Below the pieces are notes generated by a model. That model had not been told where the DNA came from. It was given only the letters and a program-made list of their open reading frames with translations, and searched no databases. Of a stretch of 45,837 nt of DNA, positions 6,023 through 12,424 are shown one piece after another. Positions within the stretch are counted from its first letter, which is position 1. Each line of letters starts with the position of its first letter. The DNA is from a virus. Both the position numbers and the translations under genes were made by a program. The DNA is taken from positions 1 through 45,837 of the IMG/VR virus record IMGVR_UViG_3300047476_001079; one strand, given 5' to 3'.

Positions 6023-6924
6023 AAGATAATGAGTTAATATTTAAAAACATTTCTGGATCGATAGATGATGTATTTTTTAATGATTTCGATAGGACTTGGT
6101 TGAAAAGTGATCCTAATGGGCCAGAGCCAGACAGGGTATATACAAAGTTGCCAATCGAGGTAGCTTATGACGACGGCAACGTGCTTTACGAGTACAATAA
6201 AGACTTTTTTAGATGTGATAATTTTACTGATAAGCACAACGGCCCACACATCTTATTTGCTGGCTGTTCAGAAAGCGAAGGGGTGGGGGCTCCAATAGAT
6301 ACGGTATGGACAAAAGTCCTATTGTCTACGCTGGGCAAAGACTTAGGTTTTTATAGCATTGCAAGAGCTGGTTTTGGATGGCAAAAAGTGATTACAAACT
6401 TTATGGTATACGTAGAAAAGTATGGCGTCCCCTCATATCTATTTATTTTGCTTCCAAACATAGGCAGATTCTTTGAGTGGGATAACGAAAATAATAAGTT
6501 TTTATATGTTCAAAGATATCCAAATAATTCAGATCCCGAAAAGAGGCAAACTGGTGGCATTGAAATGCCAACAGAAAACTTTAAAGAAGAGGTATTGACA
6601 AAACAAGAACATCGTAGATCATTTGTAGATTTTGCTATTAGCTGGAAGTTATTTGAAAAATATTGTGAGGCTATAGGTACTAAAATGATTTGGTCATCCT
6701 GGGATTATGAAGAAAATAAGAACTATGAGATATCGAAGGTGTCTAAAAACTATATCCCATTGTCACAGGAGGGCTTGTTTGAGTTTATAAAATCTAAAAG
6801 GCCAGATGGCAAAATGGATAAATTTGATATCTCTAGAAGAGATGGGCATGGTGGAATTCTGGTAAATGAATACTGGGCAATGTCATTTAAAGCAGAGTTT
6901 GATAAAAGAGGTTGGTCATGCTAA
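6019..6924 (+). CDS. SGNH hydrolase-like protein, 301 aa
   Basis: Has the block I nucleophile context of SGNH esterases/acetyltransferases, HILFAGCSESEG, with candidate Ser84, and an Asp/His pair near the C-terminus (RRDGHGG) that could complete a triad. The middle (ARAGFGWQKVITNFM, FILLPNIGRFFEW) matches the oxyanion-hole Gly and Asn regions. It is paralogous to the minus-strand protein at 12425-13252 (HILFSGCSVTYG, KHPG). Such enzymes add or remove acyl groups on glycans. It overlaps the methyltransferase by 4 nt. Confidence 0.7.
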   Translation: MKDNELIFKNISGSIDDVFFNDFDRTWLKSDPNGPEPDRVYTKLPIEVAYDDGNVLYEYNKDFFRCDNFTDKHNGPHILFAGCSESEGVGAPIDTVWTKVLLSTLGKDLGFYSIARAGFGWQKVITNFMVYVEKYGVPSYLFILLPNIGRFFEWDNENNKFLYVQRYPNNSDPEKRQTGGIEMPTENFKEEVLTKQEHRRSFVDFAISWKLFEKYCEAIGTKMIWSSWDYEENKNYEISKVSKNYIPLSQEGLFEFIKSKRPDGKMDKFDISRRDGHGGILVNEYWAMSFKAEFDKRGWSC

Positions 6925-6998
6925 AGAAGTTGGTTGTTTGGTATAGATTTAAAAAAATAAAAAAGCAGCTTAAAAAGAAAAAGAACTTTATATATTAG
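6918..6998 (+). CDS. Tiny Lys-rich peptide, 26 aa (uncertain)
   Basis: ATG 6918 overlaps the end of the SGNH-like gene and is preceded by AAGAGG at good spacing. The peptide starts MLKKLVVWYRFKK and is almost entirely Lys, aromatic and hydrophobic residues. It could be a small membrane-active or RNA-binding peptide, or a chance frame in A-rich DNA. Confidence 0.35.
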   Translation: MLKKLVVWYRFKKIKKQLKKKKNFIY

Positions 6999-7041
6999 TA
7001 GGGTAGTTTATACTCATACCCAGGAGTCCATGACTAATAAA

Positions 7042-7458
7042 TTACTTGATAGCAATCTTCTTAGGCTTCTTTTCTTCTGGAACATTCTTGTATAGATCAA
7101 TATACAGAATGCCATCCAGCATACTTGCACGATCTACCTCAAAATACTCTGGTAGATTAAATGAGCGAGTAAACTTGCGAGCTGCAATACCCTTGTGGAT
7201 ATAGTTTGCCCCCTCGTCCTCCTGACGCTCACCCTTGATTGTTAGCACATCCTTCTCTACTGAGATATCAATGCCCCCACGATTAAATCCAGCAACAGCA
7301 AACTCAAGAACATAGTGTTCGTCTGAGATTTTGTTGATGTTATATGGTGGGTAAGTGGCCTTTACTGGCTCTGCGAATACCTTCTCAAATTCCTGAGCAA
7401 GGCTTCCGAATGGGAAAAGCAGGTCTCTTCCTACATGTGGTGTACGTGTGTATACCAT
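7042..7458 (-). CDS. Hsp20/alpha-crystallin small heat shock protein, 138 aa
   Basis: An ATP-independent holdase that keeps unfolding proteins soluble. The alpha-crystallin domain spans about residues 37-128: YPPYNINKISDEHYVLEFAVAGF, IDISVEKDVLTIKGER, FTRSFNLPEYFEVD, then LDGILYIDLYKNVPEE with the C-terminal KKIAIK anchor (IxI-type). The N-terminal arm carries LFPFGSLAQEFEKVF. RBS AAGGAG precedes ATG 7458. It is monocistronic, driven by an extended -10 at 7514-7522. Small heat shock proteins are common in cyanophages; here it complements GroES and Dps. Confidence 0.94.
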   Translation of the reverse strand: MVYTRTPHVGRDLLFPFGSLAQEFEKVFAEPVKATYPPYNINKISDEHYVLEFAVAGFNRGGIDISVEKDVLTIKGERQEDEGANYIHKGIAARKFTRSFNLPEYFEVDRASMLDGILYIDLYKNVPEEKKPKKIAIK

Positions 7459-7513
7459 GTTATCATCTCCTTATATTAAGCGAGTTAATTGCCCCCGTTT
7501 GGCAGGCATATAT

Positions 7514-7546
7514 ATTATACCAAGGAAATTCCAATTATGCTATACT
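7514..7546. promoter_or_regulatory. Divergent extended -10 promoters around a GGAAATTCC palindrome
   Basis: Minus strand: TGGTATAAT (7514-7522) for hsp20. Plus strand: TGCTATACT (7538-7546) for the oxygenase gene. Between them GGAAATTCC (7524-7532) is a nine-base palindrome around a central base and could be an operator shared by both promoters. Neither promoter has a clear -35 box. Confidence 0.6.
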
Positions 7547-7568
7547 TTTTGTTAAGAAGGATGGATTA

Positions 7569-8279
7569 ATGGATAGCCAAAAACTACAAAATCATGCTAA
7601 TAATGTTACGGAAAGCCGTAAAGGAAATAAGTTTAGCTATGAGTCACCAATTCCAGGTGTTCATATTTATAGCAATGTCTGGCCAAACTCTTTAGAGTGG
7701 TTTGAAAAGGTAGACGGAGACCAATACTGGGAAGATAACCCAGCTCCTGGGAATAAGAAGTGGATTCGGGAAGATTATCTAGACGATCTAGTTGGAAAGA
7801 AAAGTCGTACATGCTGGATATGGCACGACCAAGAGGTACAGGACAATCTAGAAGAAGTCGTAGATTCTTATTTGTGGCACTGGGATCTAGATCCACACAG
7901 CCGTGAGTCTCTTAGGATAACTAGATATGAACCTAACGGAGAATTTTTTGGAATGCACCCAGATGACTCTTTTGCTACCCCCAGAACTACATCTCTAGTC
8001 TATTACCCGAATGATGACTATGAGGGTGGTGAGCTTGAGTTTATTCATTTTGGTGTAAAGATTAAGCCAAAGGCTGGGCAGTTATTTCTTTTCCCTGCAG
8101 GATATAGCTATGAACACAAAATTTATCCAGTCACTGGTGGTGGATATAGAAGAACAATGGTAACCTTTTTTAATCAGATGAGCAATCAAGAAATTCAAAA
8201 CAGACACAAAGCTATTAGCCAGAATAGCTTTTACAAGGCTGATTTAAAATATGTATTTGCTTCAAACTTTGGTCAATAA
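7569..8279 (+). CDS. Fe(II)/2-oxoglutarate-dependent oxygenase, prolyl-4-hydroxylase type, 236 aa
   Basis: A double-stranded beta-helix dioxygenase that couples 2-oxoglutarate decarboxylation to hydroxylation of a substrate. The metal triad reads His130-Pro-Asp132 (GMHPDDSF) and His183 (YEHKIYPV), with Arg194 for 2-oxoglutarate (YRRTMVTFF). The P4H-family signature NDDYEGGELEF follows the first strand. The RBS AAGAAGGA fits ATG 7569; the frame stays open further upstream only by chance, antisense to hsp20. It is a single plus-strand gene with its own promoter and a terminator. Substrate unknown; protein proline or a small molecule. Confidence 0.88.
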   Translation: MDSQKLQNHANNVTESRKGNKFSYESPIPGVHIYSNVWPNSLEWFEKVDGDQYWEDNPAPGNKKWIREDYLDDLVGKKSRTCWIWHDQEVQDNLEEVVDSYLWHWDLDPHSRESLRITRYEPNGEFFGMHPDDSFATPRTTSLVYYPNDDYEGGELEFIHFGVKIKPKAGQLFLFPAGYSYEHKIYPVTGGGYRRTMVTFFNQMSNQEIQNRHKAISQNSFYKADLKYVFASNFGQ

Positions 8280-8292
8280 ACTAAACATAAGA

Positions 8293-8319
8293 AAAAGCCA
8301 GGTGGTTAGCCTGGCTTTT
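8293..8319. terminator. Bidirectional rho-independent terminator
   Basis: The stem AAAAGCCAGG/CCTGGCTTTT (10 bp, 7-nt loop) is flanked by T-runs on both strands (TTTTCTTTT on plus, TTTTTC on minus). It lies between the convergent oxygenase gene and the gene ending at 8335. Confidence 0.92.
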
Positions 8320-8334
8320 CTTTTATGCTAAATA

Positions 8335-8715
8335 CTACTTCTTGGGTGGAGCAGACTTCTTTGCAGCTGGCTTGGCGGCTGGTTTAGCTGCTGGCTTTGC
8401 TGCCTGTGCCTTCTTAGCCTTCTGTGCCTCGCTAACTAGCTTTTCGATTGCAGCCTTGTTCTTCTCTACGTATTCCTTAGAGATTACTGCTTCACCATCT
8501 GAAAGCTTAGCCAGATGTGGCTGTGCAAGCTTTTCGACTAGACCAAATGCTGGGTCCTTCTTGTTTAGTGCACGTAGTGCTACTGGAAGAAGACCTGCGA
8601 TTAGTGCCTTTGCTAGATCAACTGGGTCAGTCACTCCAGCTAGGTATAGTGCAGAAGCTGCTGCAAGAACTGATCTCGCATATGATGCTAGTGCTGCCTT
8701 TAGTTTTTCATTCAT
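8335..8715 (-). CDS. Membrane protein with Lys/Ala/Pro-rich tail, 126 aa
   Basis: The N-terminal half has one or two hydrophobic helices (YARSVLAAASALYLAG, ALIAGLLPVALRAL), typical of small phage holin-like proteins. The C-terminal 40 residues turn into an AAKPAAKPAAK-type repeat, like histone H1 tails, which would bind DNA, RNA or anionic membrane. The closely spaced downstream genes 8727-9657 read in the same direction from the other side. RBS AAGGAG precedes ATG 8715. Holin is one possibility; the basic Pro/Ala tail would also be a candidate substrate for prolyl hydroxylation (inference). Confidence 0.75.
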   Translation of the reverse strand: MNEKLKAALASYARSVLAAASALYLAGVTDPVDLAKALIAGLLPVALRALNKKDPAFGLVEKLAQPHLAKLSDGEAVISKEYVEKNKAAIEKLVSEAQKAKKAQAAKPAAKPAAKPAAKKSAPPKK

Positions 8716-8726
8716 TGTGGTTCTCC

Positions 8727-9125
8727 TTAAATGTTATTGTTTTTTATATTCTCTGGTAACAATTTTTGTAGCTCTTTGTTTGCATCCAGAATTCTTGATA
8801 ATACCTCGCTAGAGCTTGTGCCCTGTATCTGGGCCTCAAGTACAGCTGAATCAAATTTTAGAATAGCTGCTTGAACGTCTTCGATATAGGAAAAGGCATC
8901 CTCACGACTTTTATTTAGAAACATCATGAACTCTTCTGACTCCACGAGCTTCTTATCTTCAATTGTCTGCAATATTTGGCCTCTCAGAAGATCTTTGTCT
9001 GCCTCTGCCTGTAGAGTTAGGGCAAATAGTTTTCTATTTTCTTTTTTTATTACCAAATATCTATAGGCAAGAACAATACACAAAAGAATTGGAATAATAT
9101 AAACAATATCTATTAAATTAATCAT
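8727..9125 (-). CDS. Membrane-anchored coiled-coil protein, 132 aa
   Basis: One N-terminal transmembrane helix (IVYIIPILLCIVLAYRYLV, residues 8-26) is followed by a basic stretch and a long charged helical region rich in Glu/Lys (KKENRKLFALTLQAEADKDL). The topology resembles Rz-like or spanin-like proteins and many phage inner-membrane proteins, but no family is certain. It overlaps the upstream gene by 4 nt and is in the same operon as WhiB. Confidence 0.65.
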   Translation of the reverse strand: MINLIDIVYIIPILLCIVLAYRYLVIKKENRKLFALTLQAEADKDLLRGQILQTIEDKKLVESEEFMMFLNKSREDAFSYIEDVQAAILKFDSAVLEAQIQGTSSSEVLSRILDANKELQKLLPENIKNNNI

Positions 9126-9358
9126 TGTTCCCTACCCCCCTCTCTAACTAGCAATACGATAGCCCCGTTATCCTCCAAAGCTTTCTTAATTCTGATCATG
9201 TATTCGACTGCTGAGATTTTTTCTTCTCCGCTTAGCCTCATAAATATGTCTTCCTTAGCCCTGATAGTTAAAAAGGTATCGTTATCTTCTAGACTTACTC
9301 CAAAGTTTTTGGGTGCAGGAATAGAATGAAATGCTCTTCTCATCGCATCAGTGTACAT
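9122..9358 (-). CDS. Hypothetical protein, 78 aa
   Basis: A small soluble mixed alpha/beta protein (VSLEDNDTFLTIRAKEDIF, then a helix and VEYMIRIKKALED, ending in a hydrophobic strand AIVLLVREGG). RBS TAAGGGA precedes ATG 9358. It lies between whiB and a membrane protein and overlaps the latter by 4 nt. Not recognised. Confidence 0.7.
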   Translation of the reverse strand: MYTDAMRRAFHSIPAPKNFGVSLEDNDTFLTIRAKEDIFMRLSGEEKISAVEYMIRIKKALEDNGAIVLLVREGGREQ

Positions 9359-9366
9359 TCAATCCC

Positions 9367-9657
9367 TTACCCATCATTTGTTAGTTTTTGCCAAGTCTTG
9401 CCCCATTGAGCCTTAGTCTTGTGTCTATTAAACTCTTTAGATATTTCACCATCTTCCAAGTATATTCCACCCCAGACTCCCCAAGATTTCTGTGATACCC
9501 CAATAGCAAAACATTGTCTTGCAACTGGACATCCAGCACACATCTCATCAATGTCTGGTCTTAGCTCTGGGTCTTCCTCATACTCGTCAAAAAATAAGTT
9601 AGTGTCAAATTTAAGACAGCTGGCGTTTTCTTTCCACTTATCTCTGGATATATTCAT
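9367..9657 (-). CDS. WhiB-family iron-sulfur transcription regulator, 96 aa
   Basis: WhiB-like proteins are actinobacterial 4Fe-4S proteins that act with the primary sigma factor. The four cluster ligands are Cys14, Cys40, Cys43 and Cys49 (CAGCPVARQC), followed by the family's beta-turn GVWGG (60-64) and a basic C-terminal region (NRHKTKAQWGK). Actinophages often carry WhiB paralogs that reprogram host transcription; mycobacteriophage TM4 is the studied case. Its presence is strong evidence for an actinobacterial host. RBS GAGG is eight bases before ATG 9657. Confidence 0.95.
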   Translation of the reverse strand: MNISRDKWKENASCLKFDTNLFFDEYEEDPELRPDIDEMCAGCPVARQCFAIGVSQKSWGVWGGIYLEDGEISKEFNRHKTKAQWGKTWQKLTNDG

Positions 9658-9660
9658 AAG

Positions 9661-9873
9661 TTACCTCACAAACTTACCAGGGATCTCCCAACCAGTTTCA
9701 GTGATAGGAAAAACTTGTTTAACATACCATCTGCCCCTGATAAAAACGCCATTTGGCTTGCTCCACGCTGTTGGATTCGGAACTGTATGTTCTACATCCC
9801 AACCATTCCAACGCAAAGACTTCTCTGATCGGACAATCTTGTCCATTTGTTCTAGAGACGTAATAGTTTTCAT
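9661..9873 (-). CDS. Hypothetical protein, 70 aa
   Basis: A small protein with several Trp residues (SLRWNGWDVEHTV, KPNGVFIRGRWYVKQVFP), likely a compact beta-sheet domain. RBS AAGGAG precedes ATG 9873. It sits directly before whiB with three bases between. Not recognised; the WNGWDVE motif is common in actinophage small proteins, from memory. Confidence 0.7.
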   Translation of the reverse strand: MKTITSLEQMDKIVRSEKSLRWNGWDVEHTVPNPTAWSKPNGVFIRGRWYVKQVFPITETGWEIPGKFVR

Positions 9874-9950
9874 CGTCTCTGCTCCTTATATTTTTTGTTT
9901 ATTTGTGTCCCGAATATCTACGGAACTATTAAATACCTCTAGGTCAGTAT

Positions 9951-10301
9951 TTAAAATCGATAGACTTGGACGTTAACGCCCTTGTTGCCAACCTTAGTAA
10001 TCATACCAGGAATTGGCTCTTTTGGCAAGGTGTAATATGCCAAAAGATCGATATCGTGATGATTCTGTTCAATCCAGCTAGGTGGTATCTTAACAAGCTT
10101 TGATCGAATTCCTCTTGCTTTCAGACCTCTTTCTGTAACATTAATAAACTCCATAGCCATGTTATTAATATTTACTGGGCCAGCACTAAAAACCGTAAAC
10201 TGCTTGTCATCATCTGGTAGATTAATTAAGGCAGATCGCATTCCAGATAGGAATATCGAATAATCGTCAAATCCCTTTGCCCCTTGGACCACTACTATCA
10301 T
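9951..10301 (-). CDS. Possible SLOG/DUF2493-like protein, 116 aa
   Basis: The N-terminus MIVVVQGAKGFDDYSIFLSGM, with a Gly-containing turn after the first strand, resembles the Rossmann-like nucleotide-binding SLOG (DUF2493/YspA-like) proteins. The rest (QFTVFSAGPVNINNMAMEF, LKARGIRSKLVKIPPSW) would fit strands binding a nucleotide or ADP-ribose derivative. The assignment is tentative. RBS GGAGAT precedes ATG 10301. It overlaps the 3' end of the upstream gene by 35 nt. Confidence 0.6.
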   Translation of the reverse strand: MIVVVQGAKGFDDYSIFLSGMRSALINLPDDDKQFTVFSAGPVNINNMAMEFINVTERGLKARGIRSKLVKIPPSWIEQNHHDIDLLAYYTLPKEPIPGMITKVGNKGVNVQVYRF

Positions 10302-10701
10302 TTGTATCTCCTAACATTTCTACGATTTCTATAATCTTTTTCAATTGTACATCATCCATCGACATTGTGTCAACCTCTCTTGTTGTTTCTTGAACGATGA
10401 GACTATCTTTCACATCGGCAACATAAAATGTATTATTAGCAATCCAGTATGCCTCTGTCTCAGACATGATTACCCTGACATGCTGTGACGCCTGGTGGTT
10501 CCTGCTCTGAGTTGGAGATGGAGGTTTTGTTATTGCCCGAACCAAATCTTCTATGGCCTTTATTGGCTTCAAAAGCTCGTTAAGTCGAGATTGCCTAAAC
10601 TGAACCTCAAGATTAACCCTTTTCTTTTTATTTTTAAATAAAAGAATATTACAGACAGAAACTGTAGCTAAGGTTAAAATCGAACCAACAAAGTATTCCA
10701 T
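10267..10701 (-). CDS. Membrane-anchored protein, 144 aa, leaderless
   Basis: An N-terminal transmembrane helix (residues 5-21, FVGSILTLATVSVCNIL) is followed by KNKKKR, giving an inward basic anchor. Then comes a charged linker and a C-terminal domain (ETEAYWIANNTFYVADVKDSL) ending in an acidic helix. A TATAAT at 10708-10713 ends six bases before ATG 10701, implying a leaderless mRNA. Its end overlaps the SLOG-like gene by 35 nt. Not recognised. Confidence 0.68.
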   Translation of the reverse strand: MEYFVGSILTLATVSVCNILLFKNKKKRVNLEVQFRQSRLNELLKPIKAIEDLVRAITKPPSPTQSRNHQASQHVRVIMSETEAYWIANNTFYVADVKDSLIVQETTREVDTMSMDDVQLKKIIEIVEMLGDTNDSSGPRGKGI

Positions 10702-10707
10702 AGGATA

Positions 10708-10713
10708 ATTATA
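10708..10713 (-). promoter_or_regulatory. -10 box for leaderless transcription of the 144-aa gene
   Basis: TATAAT on the minus strand with a six-base gap to ATG 10701, the same geometry as the other leaderless promoters in the window. There is no TG extension and no -35. Confidence 0.5.
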
Positions 10714-10718
10714 CTATT

Positions 10719-11126
10719 TTATTTACTGGCTTTTGCTCTTGCCTTTGCAAGTGCCTCAAAGTCTTTTACCTTGGTGTCTCCAAGATATCCCCAGGCATAT
10801 CCCTTTTCAATCATCTCGTGATTAAGTGAATTCCCAGAACCATCTAGGTATACCCAGCCAAGAATGCGACCATACTTTTCAGATGAGTCCATCTTCTCAG
10901 TCTTAATCACAACAGTCTTAGCAGCCTTAATAGCCTTCTTAAGATATTCCTTAGACTCCAGACCGAGAGCCTTCTCTACCTTGTCAGTAGTTCGTGATTC
11001 TGGGGTATCAATACCAGCTAGACGAACGCGTGAAGTAAAACTAATATCAAACCCTAGATCAATTACAACGTCAATGGTGTCACCATCTACTACGTTGGTC
11101 ACTTCTTTTACATAATACTCAAACAT
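10719..11126 (-). CDS. Staphylococcal nuclease-like (SNase/thermonuclease) protein, 135 aa
   Basis: The OB-fold nuclease signature is present: VVDGDTIDVVIDLG with the Ca-binding Asp residues, VRLAGIDTPESR containing the catalytic Arg region, then KYGRILGWVYLDG with the second Arg, and LNHEMIEKGYAW. There is no signal peptide, so it probably acts in the infected cell, for instance in host nucleic-acid breakdown. RBS AAGGAAG precedes ATG 11126. It follows the DUF7455-like gene directly. Confidence 0.92.
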   Translation of the reverse strand: MFEYYVKEVTNVVDGDTIDVVIDLGFDISFTSRVRLAGIDTPESRTTDKVEKALGLESKEYLKKAIKAAKTVVIKTEKMDSSEKYGRILGWVYLDGSGNSLNHEMIEKGYAWGYLGDTKVKDFEALAKARAKASK

Positions 11127-11360
11127 TTAATCTTCCTTAAGTCTATTAGAGACCAGGCGGTCTCTTTCATCTATAATGCTAAAGGCAAACTTCATCATTT
11201 TGTCATACCCCACTGCATTGTTAACAACCAGCTCATAGTGATGGCCACAGAAACATAACTCTCCAGTTACTCCTGTGGCCTTCACATATGCCTGTGCTCC
11301 GCAATCTCTTGCATCGCATCGATCATTAGCAGTAAGTACCCACTCTGCTGTCTCTACCAA
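11127..11360 (-). CDS. DUF7455-like zinc protein, 77 aa, TTG start
   Basis: The sequence WVLTANDRCDARDCGAQAYV then GELCFCGHHYE matches a small actinobacterial family (DUF7455) with Cys/His zinc ligands. The start is a TTG at 11360, directly after the stop of the FmdB-like gene and preceded by AAGGA at seven bases. No ATG exists upstream in frame. Function is unknown in the family; it is often found near sigma-factor genes in actinobacteria. Confidence 0.78.
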   Translation of the reverse strand: MVETAEWVLTANDRCDARDCGAQAYVKATGVTGELCFCGHHYELVVNNAVGYDKMMKFAFSIIDERDRLVSNRLKED

Positions 11361-11537
11361 CTACTTGTCCTTACTATAGAATCCGCTACCGTTAAAAGTA
11401 ACGGCTCCTATAGAGTATACCTTATTCATCCTATTTCCGCAAGTCTCACATAAATATCCTGGATCTGCATCCGATATTCCTCTAGAGACTGTTAATTTTG
11501 TTTCACATTCACGACAGACGTATTCATATGTTGCCAT
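11361..11537 (-). CDS. FmdB-type zinc ribbon protein, 58 aa
   Basis: A compact zinc ribbon: MATYEYVCRECETKL, then CETCGNRMNKVYS, with four cysteines in two Cx2C pairs. It ends in the conserved VTFNGSGFYSKDK tail of the FmdB/CxxC family seen across actinobacteria and their phages. Its stop touches the TTG of the next gene, and its ATG overlaps the stop of the DUF2061 gene by one base (TAATG). Probably regulatory or nucleic-acid-associated; function in phages is unproven. Confidence 0.85.
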   Translation of the reverse strand: MATYEYVCRECETKLTVSRGISDADPGYLCETCGNRMNKVYSIGAVTFNGSGFYSKDK

Positions 11538-11734
11538 TATTTATCTGCTTTCCCGAATCTTTCCCAAGCCCGTTCGTGAAAGTAATATGCTGTTGACTCC
11601 CATGCCATATACCCCAAAGCACCAATACCAGCATATTCCCATTCACCAGTAAACAAATAGATCACTGTGGCAACAAAGCCAAGGTGAACAATTTGCCAAC
11701 TAACTGTTTTTTTAAGACTTCTCTTTTTTGACAT
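11537..11734 (-). CDS. DUF2061-type small membrane protein, 65 aa
   Basis: Matches the DUF2061 pattern: SLKKTVSWQIVHLG, one or two hydrophobic helices (FVATVIYLFTG, AGIGALGYMAWEST), and the C-terminal YYFHERAWERFG. Members are small inner-membrane proteins of unknown function. It overlaps its neighbours by one base on each side, so it is part of the run from the M23 peptidase to SNase. Confidence 0.85.
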   Translation of the reverse strand: MSKKRSLKKTVSWQIVHLGFVATVIYLFTGEWEYAGIGALGYMAWESTAYYFHERAWERFGKADK

Positions 11735-12354
11735 TATGCCTGAGCTGCCTTAGCTGCTTGACGCTGTGCATCCAGTGCTGCAGCCTGATCTTCATCGTGA
11801 GTAGGTGCTGGGGCAACTGATCCATCTTCTGGGGTAGCAACTGCTGCTTCTGCAAGAGCAGCTTCCTTAGTGATAAGTGCCTTGGTAAACTTCATTGGGT
11901 CAACGTAGCCCTTGCCGTTGCCAGTCCAGACATACTTCTTTCCAACACAGATTTCCCAGTGTAGGTGCTTTCCAGTAACCATTCCAGTAGCATCCATGAT
12001 GCCCAGAACTGTTCCAGCCTCAATCTTTTGACCAACCTTAACCTTTAGAGATCCCTTACGCATGTGAGCATAAACAGATACATAAAACTTTCCGTCAATC
12101 TTGTGCTGTACCATTACATGGTAGCCAAATCCACCAACTGAACCATCTGGATTTTTCTTGCTAGATGGACCAGCAAAAATAACCTTTCCGTCATGGAATG
12201 ATTCAATGTAGATAGTTGCTGCTGCACCCCAAAGGTCTACTCCATTGTGGTGTTTCTTTGTCTTTTCGACTGGGTGAATACGCCATCCATATTCAGATGT
12301 TACCTTGTATTGCTTCCCCAATTTTCCATCTATTGGAAACTGTGTCTTTGCCAT
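11734..12354 (-). CDS. M23-family peptidase (LytM-like), probable lysin, 206 aa
   Basis: A zinc endopeptidase that cuts peptidoglycan cross-bridges. The metal site is HNGVDLW (HxxxD) plus HLHWEI (HxH), in the order of the M23 fold, with YGWRIHP at the N-terminus. No signal peptide is present, so export would need a holin, or it acts from the virion. The last 45 residues are Ala/Gln-rich and low complexity. RBS AAGGAG precedes ATG 12354. Candidate endolysin; no amidase or other lysin is visible in the window. Confidence 0.9.
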   Translation of the reverse strand: MAKTQFPIDGKLGKQYKVTSEYGWRIHPVEKTKKHHNGVDLWGAAATIYIESFHDGKVIFAGPSSKKNPDGSVGGFGYHVMVQHKIDGKFYVSVYAHMRKGSLKVKVGQKIEAGTVLGIMDATGMVTGKHLHWEICVGKKYVWTGNGKGYVDPMKFTKALITKEAALAEAAVATPEDGSVAPAPTHDEDQAAALDAQRQAAKAAQA

Positions 12355-12370
12355 TTTATCTCCTTATCCG

Positions 12371-12395
12371 ATAAGATACTATAATTATATCTTAT
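12371..12395. promoter_or_regulatory. Inverted repeat enclosing a -10 box before the M23 peptidase gene
   Basis: ATAAGATA/TATCTTAT (8-bp arms, 9-nt loop) surrounds TATAAT, readable on both strands (minus 12384-12389, plus 12380-12385). It lies upstream of the peptidase RBS. It could be an operator over the promoter or a transcript hairpin. Confidence 0.45.
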
Positions 12396-12424
12396 TTTGC
12401 ATTTTGCCTTGTAAATAACTTTAG

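Noticed and set aside
7011-7097. Short plus-strand frame with AGGAG site antisense to the hsp20 end (about 21 codons)
   Set aside because: Too short and antisense to a clear gene; the site could be chance.
7344-7568. Upstream extension of the plus-strand oxygenase frame
   Set aside because: It is antisense to hsp20 and lies across its promoter. The RBS AAGAAGGA and conserved protein start fit ATG 7569.
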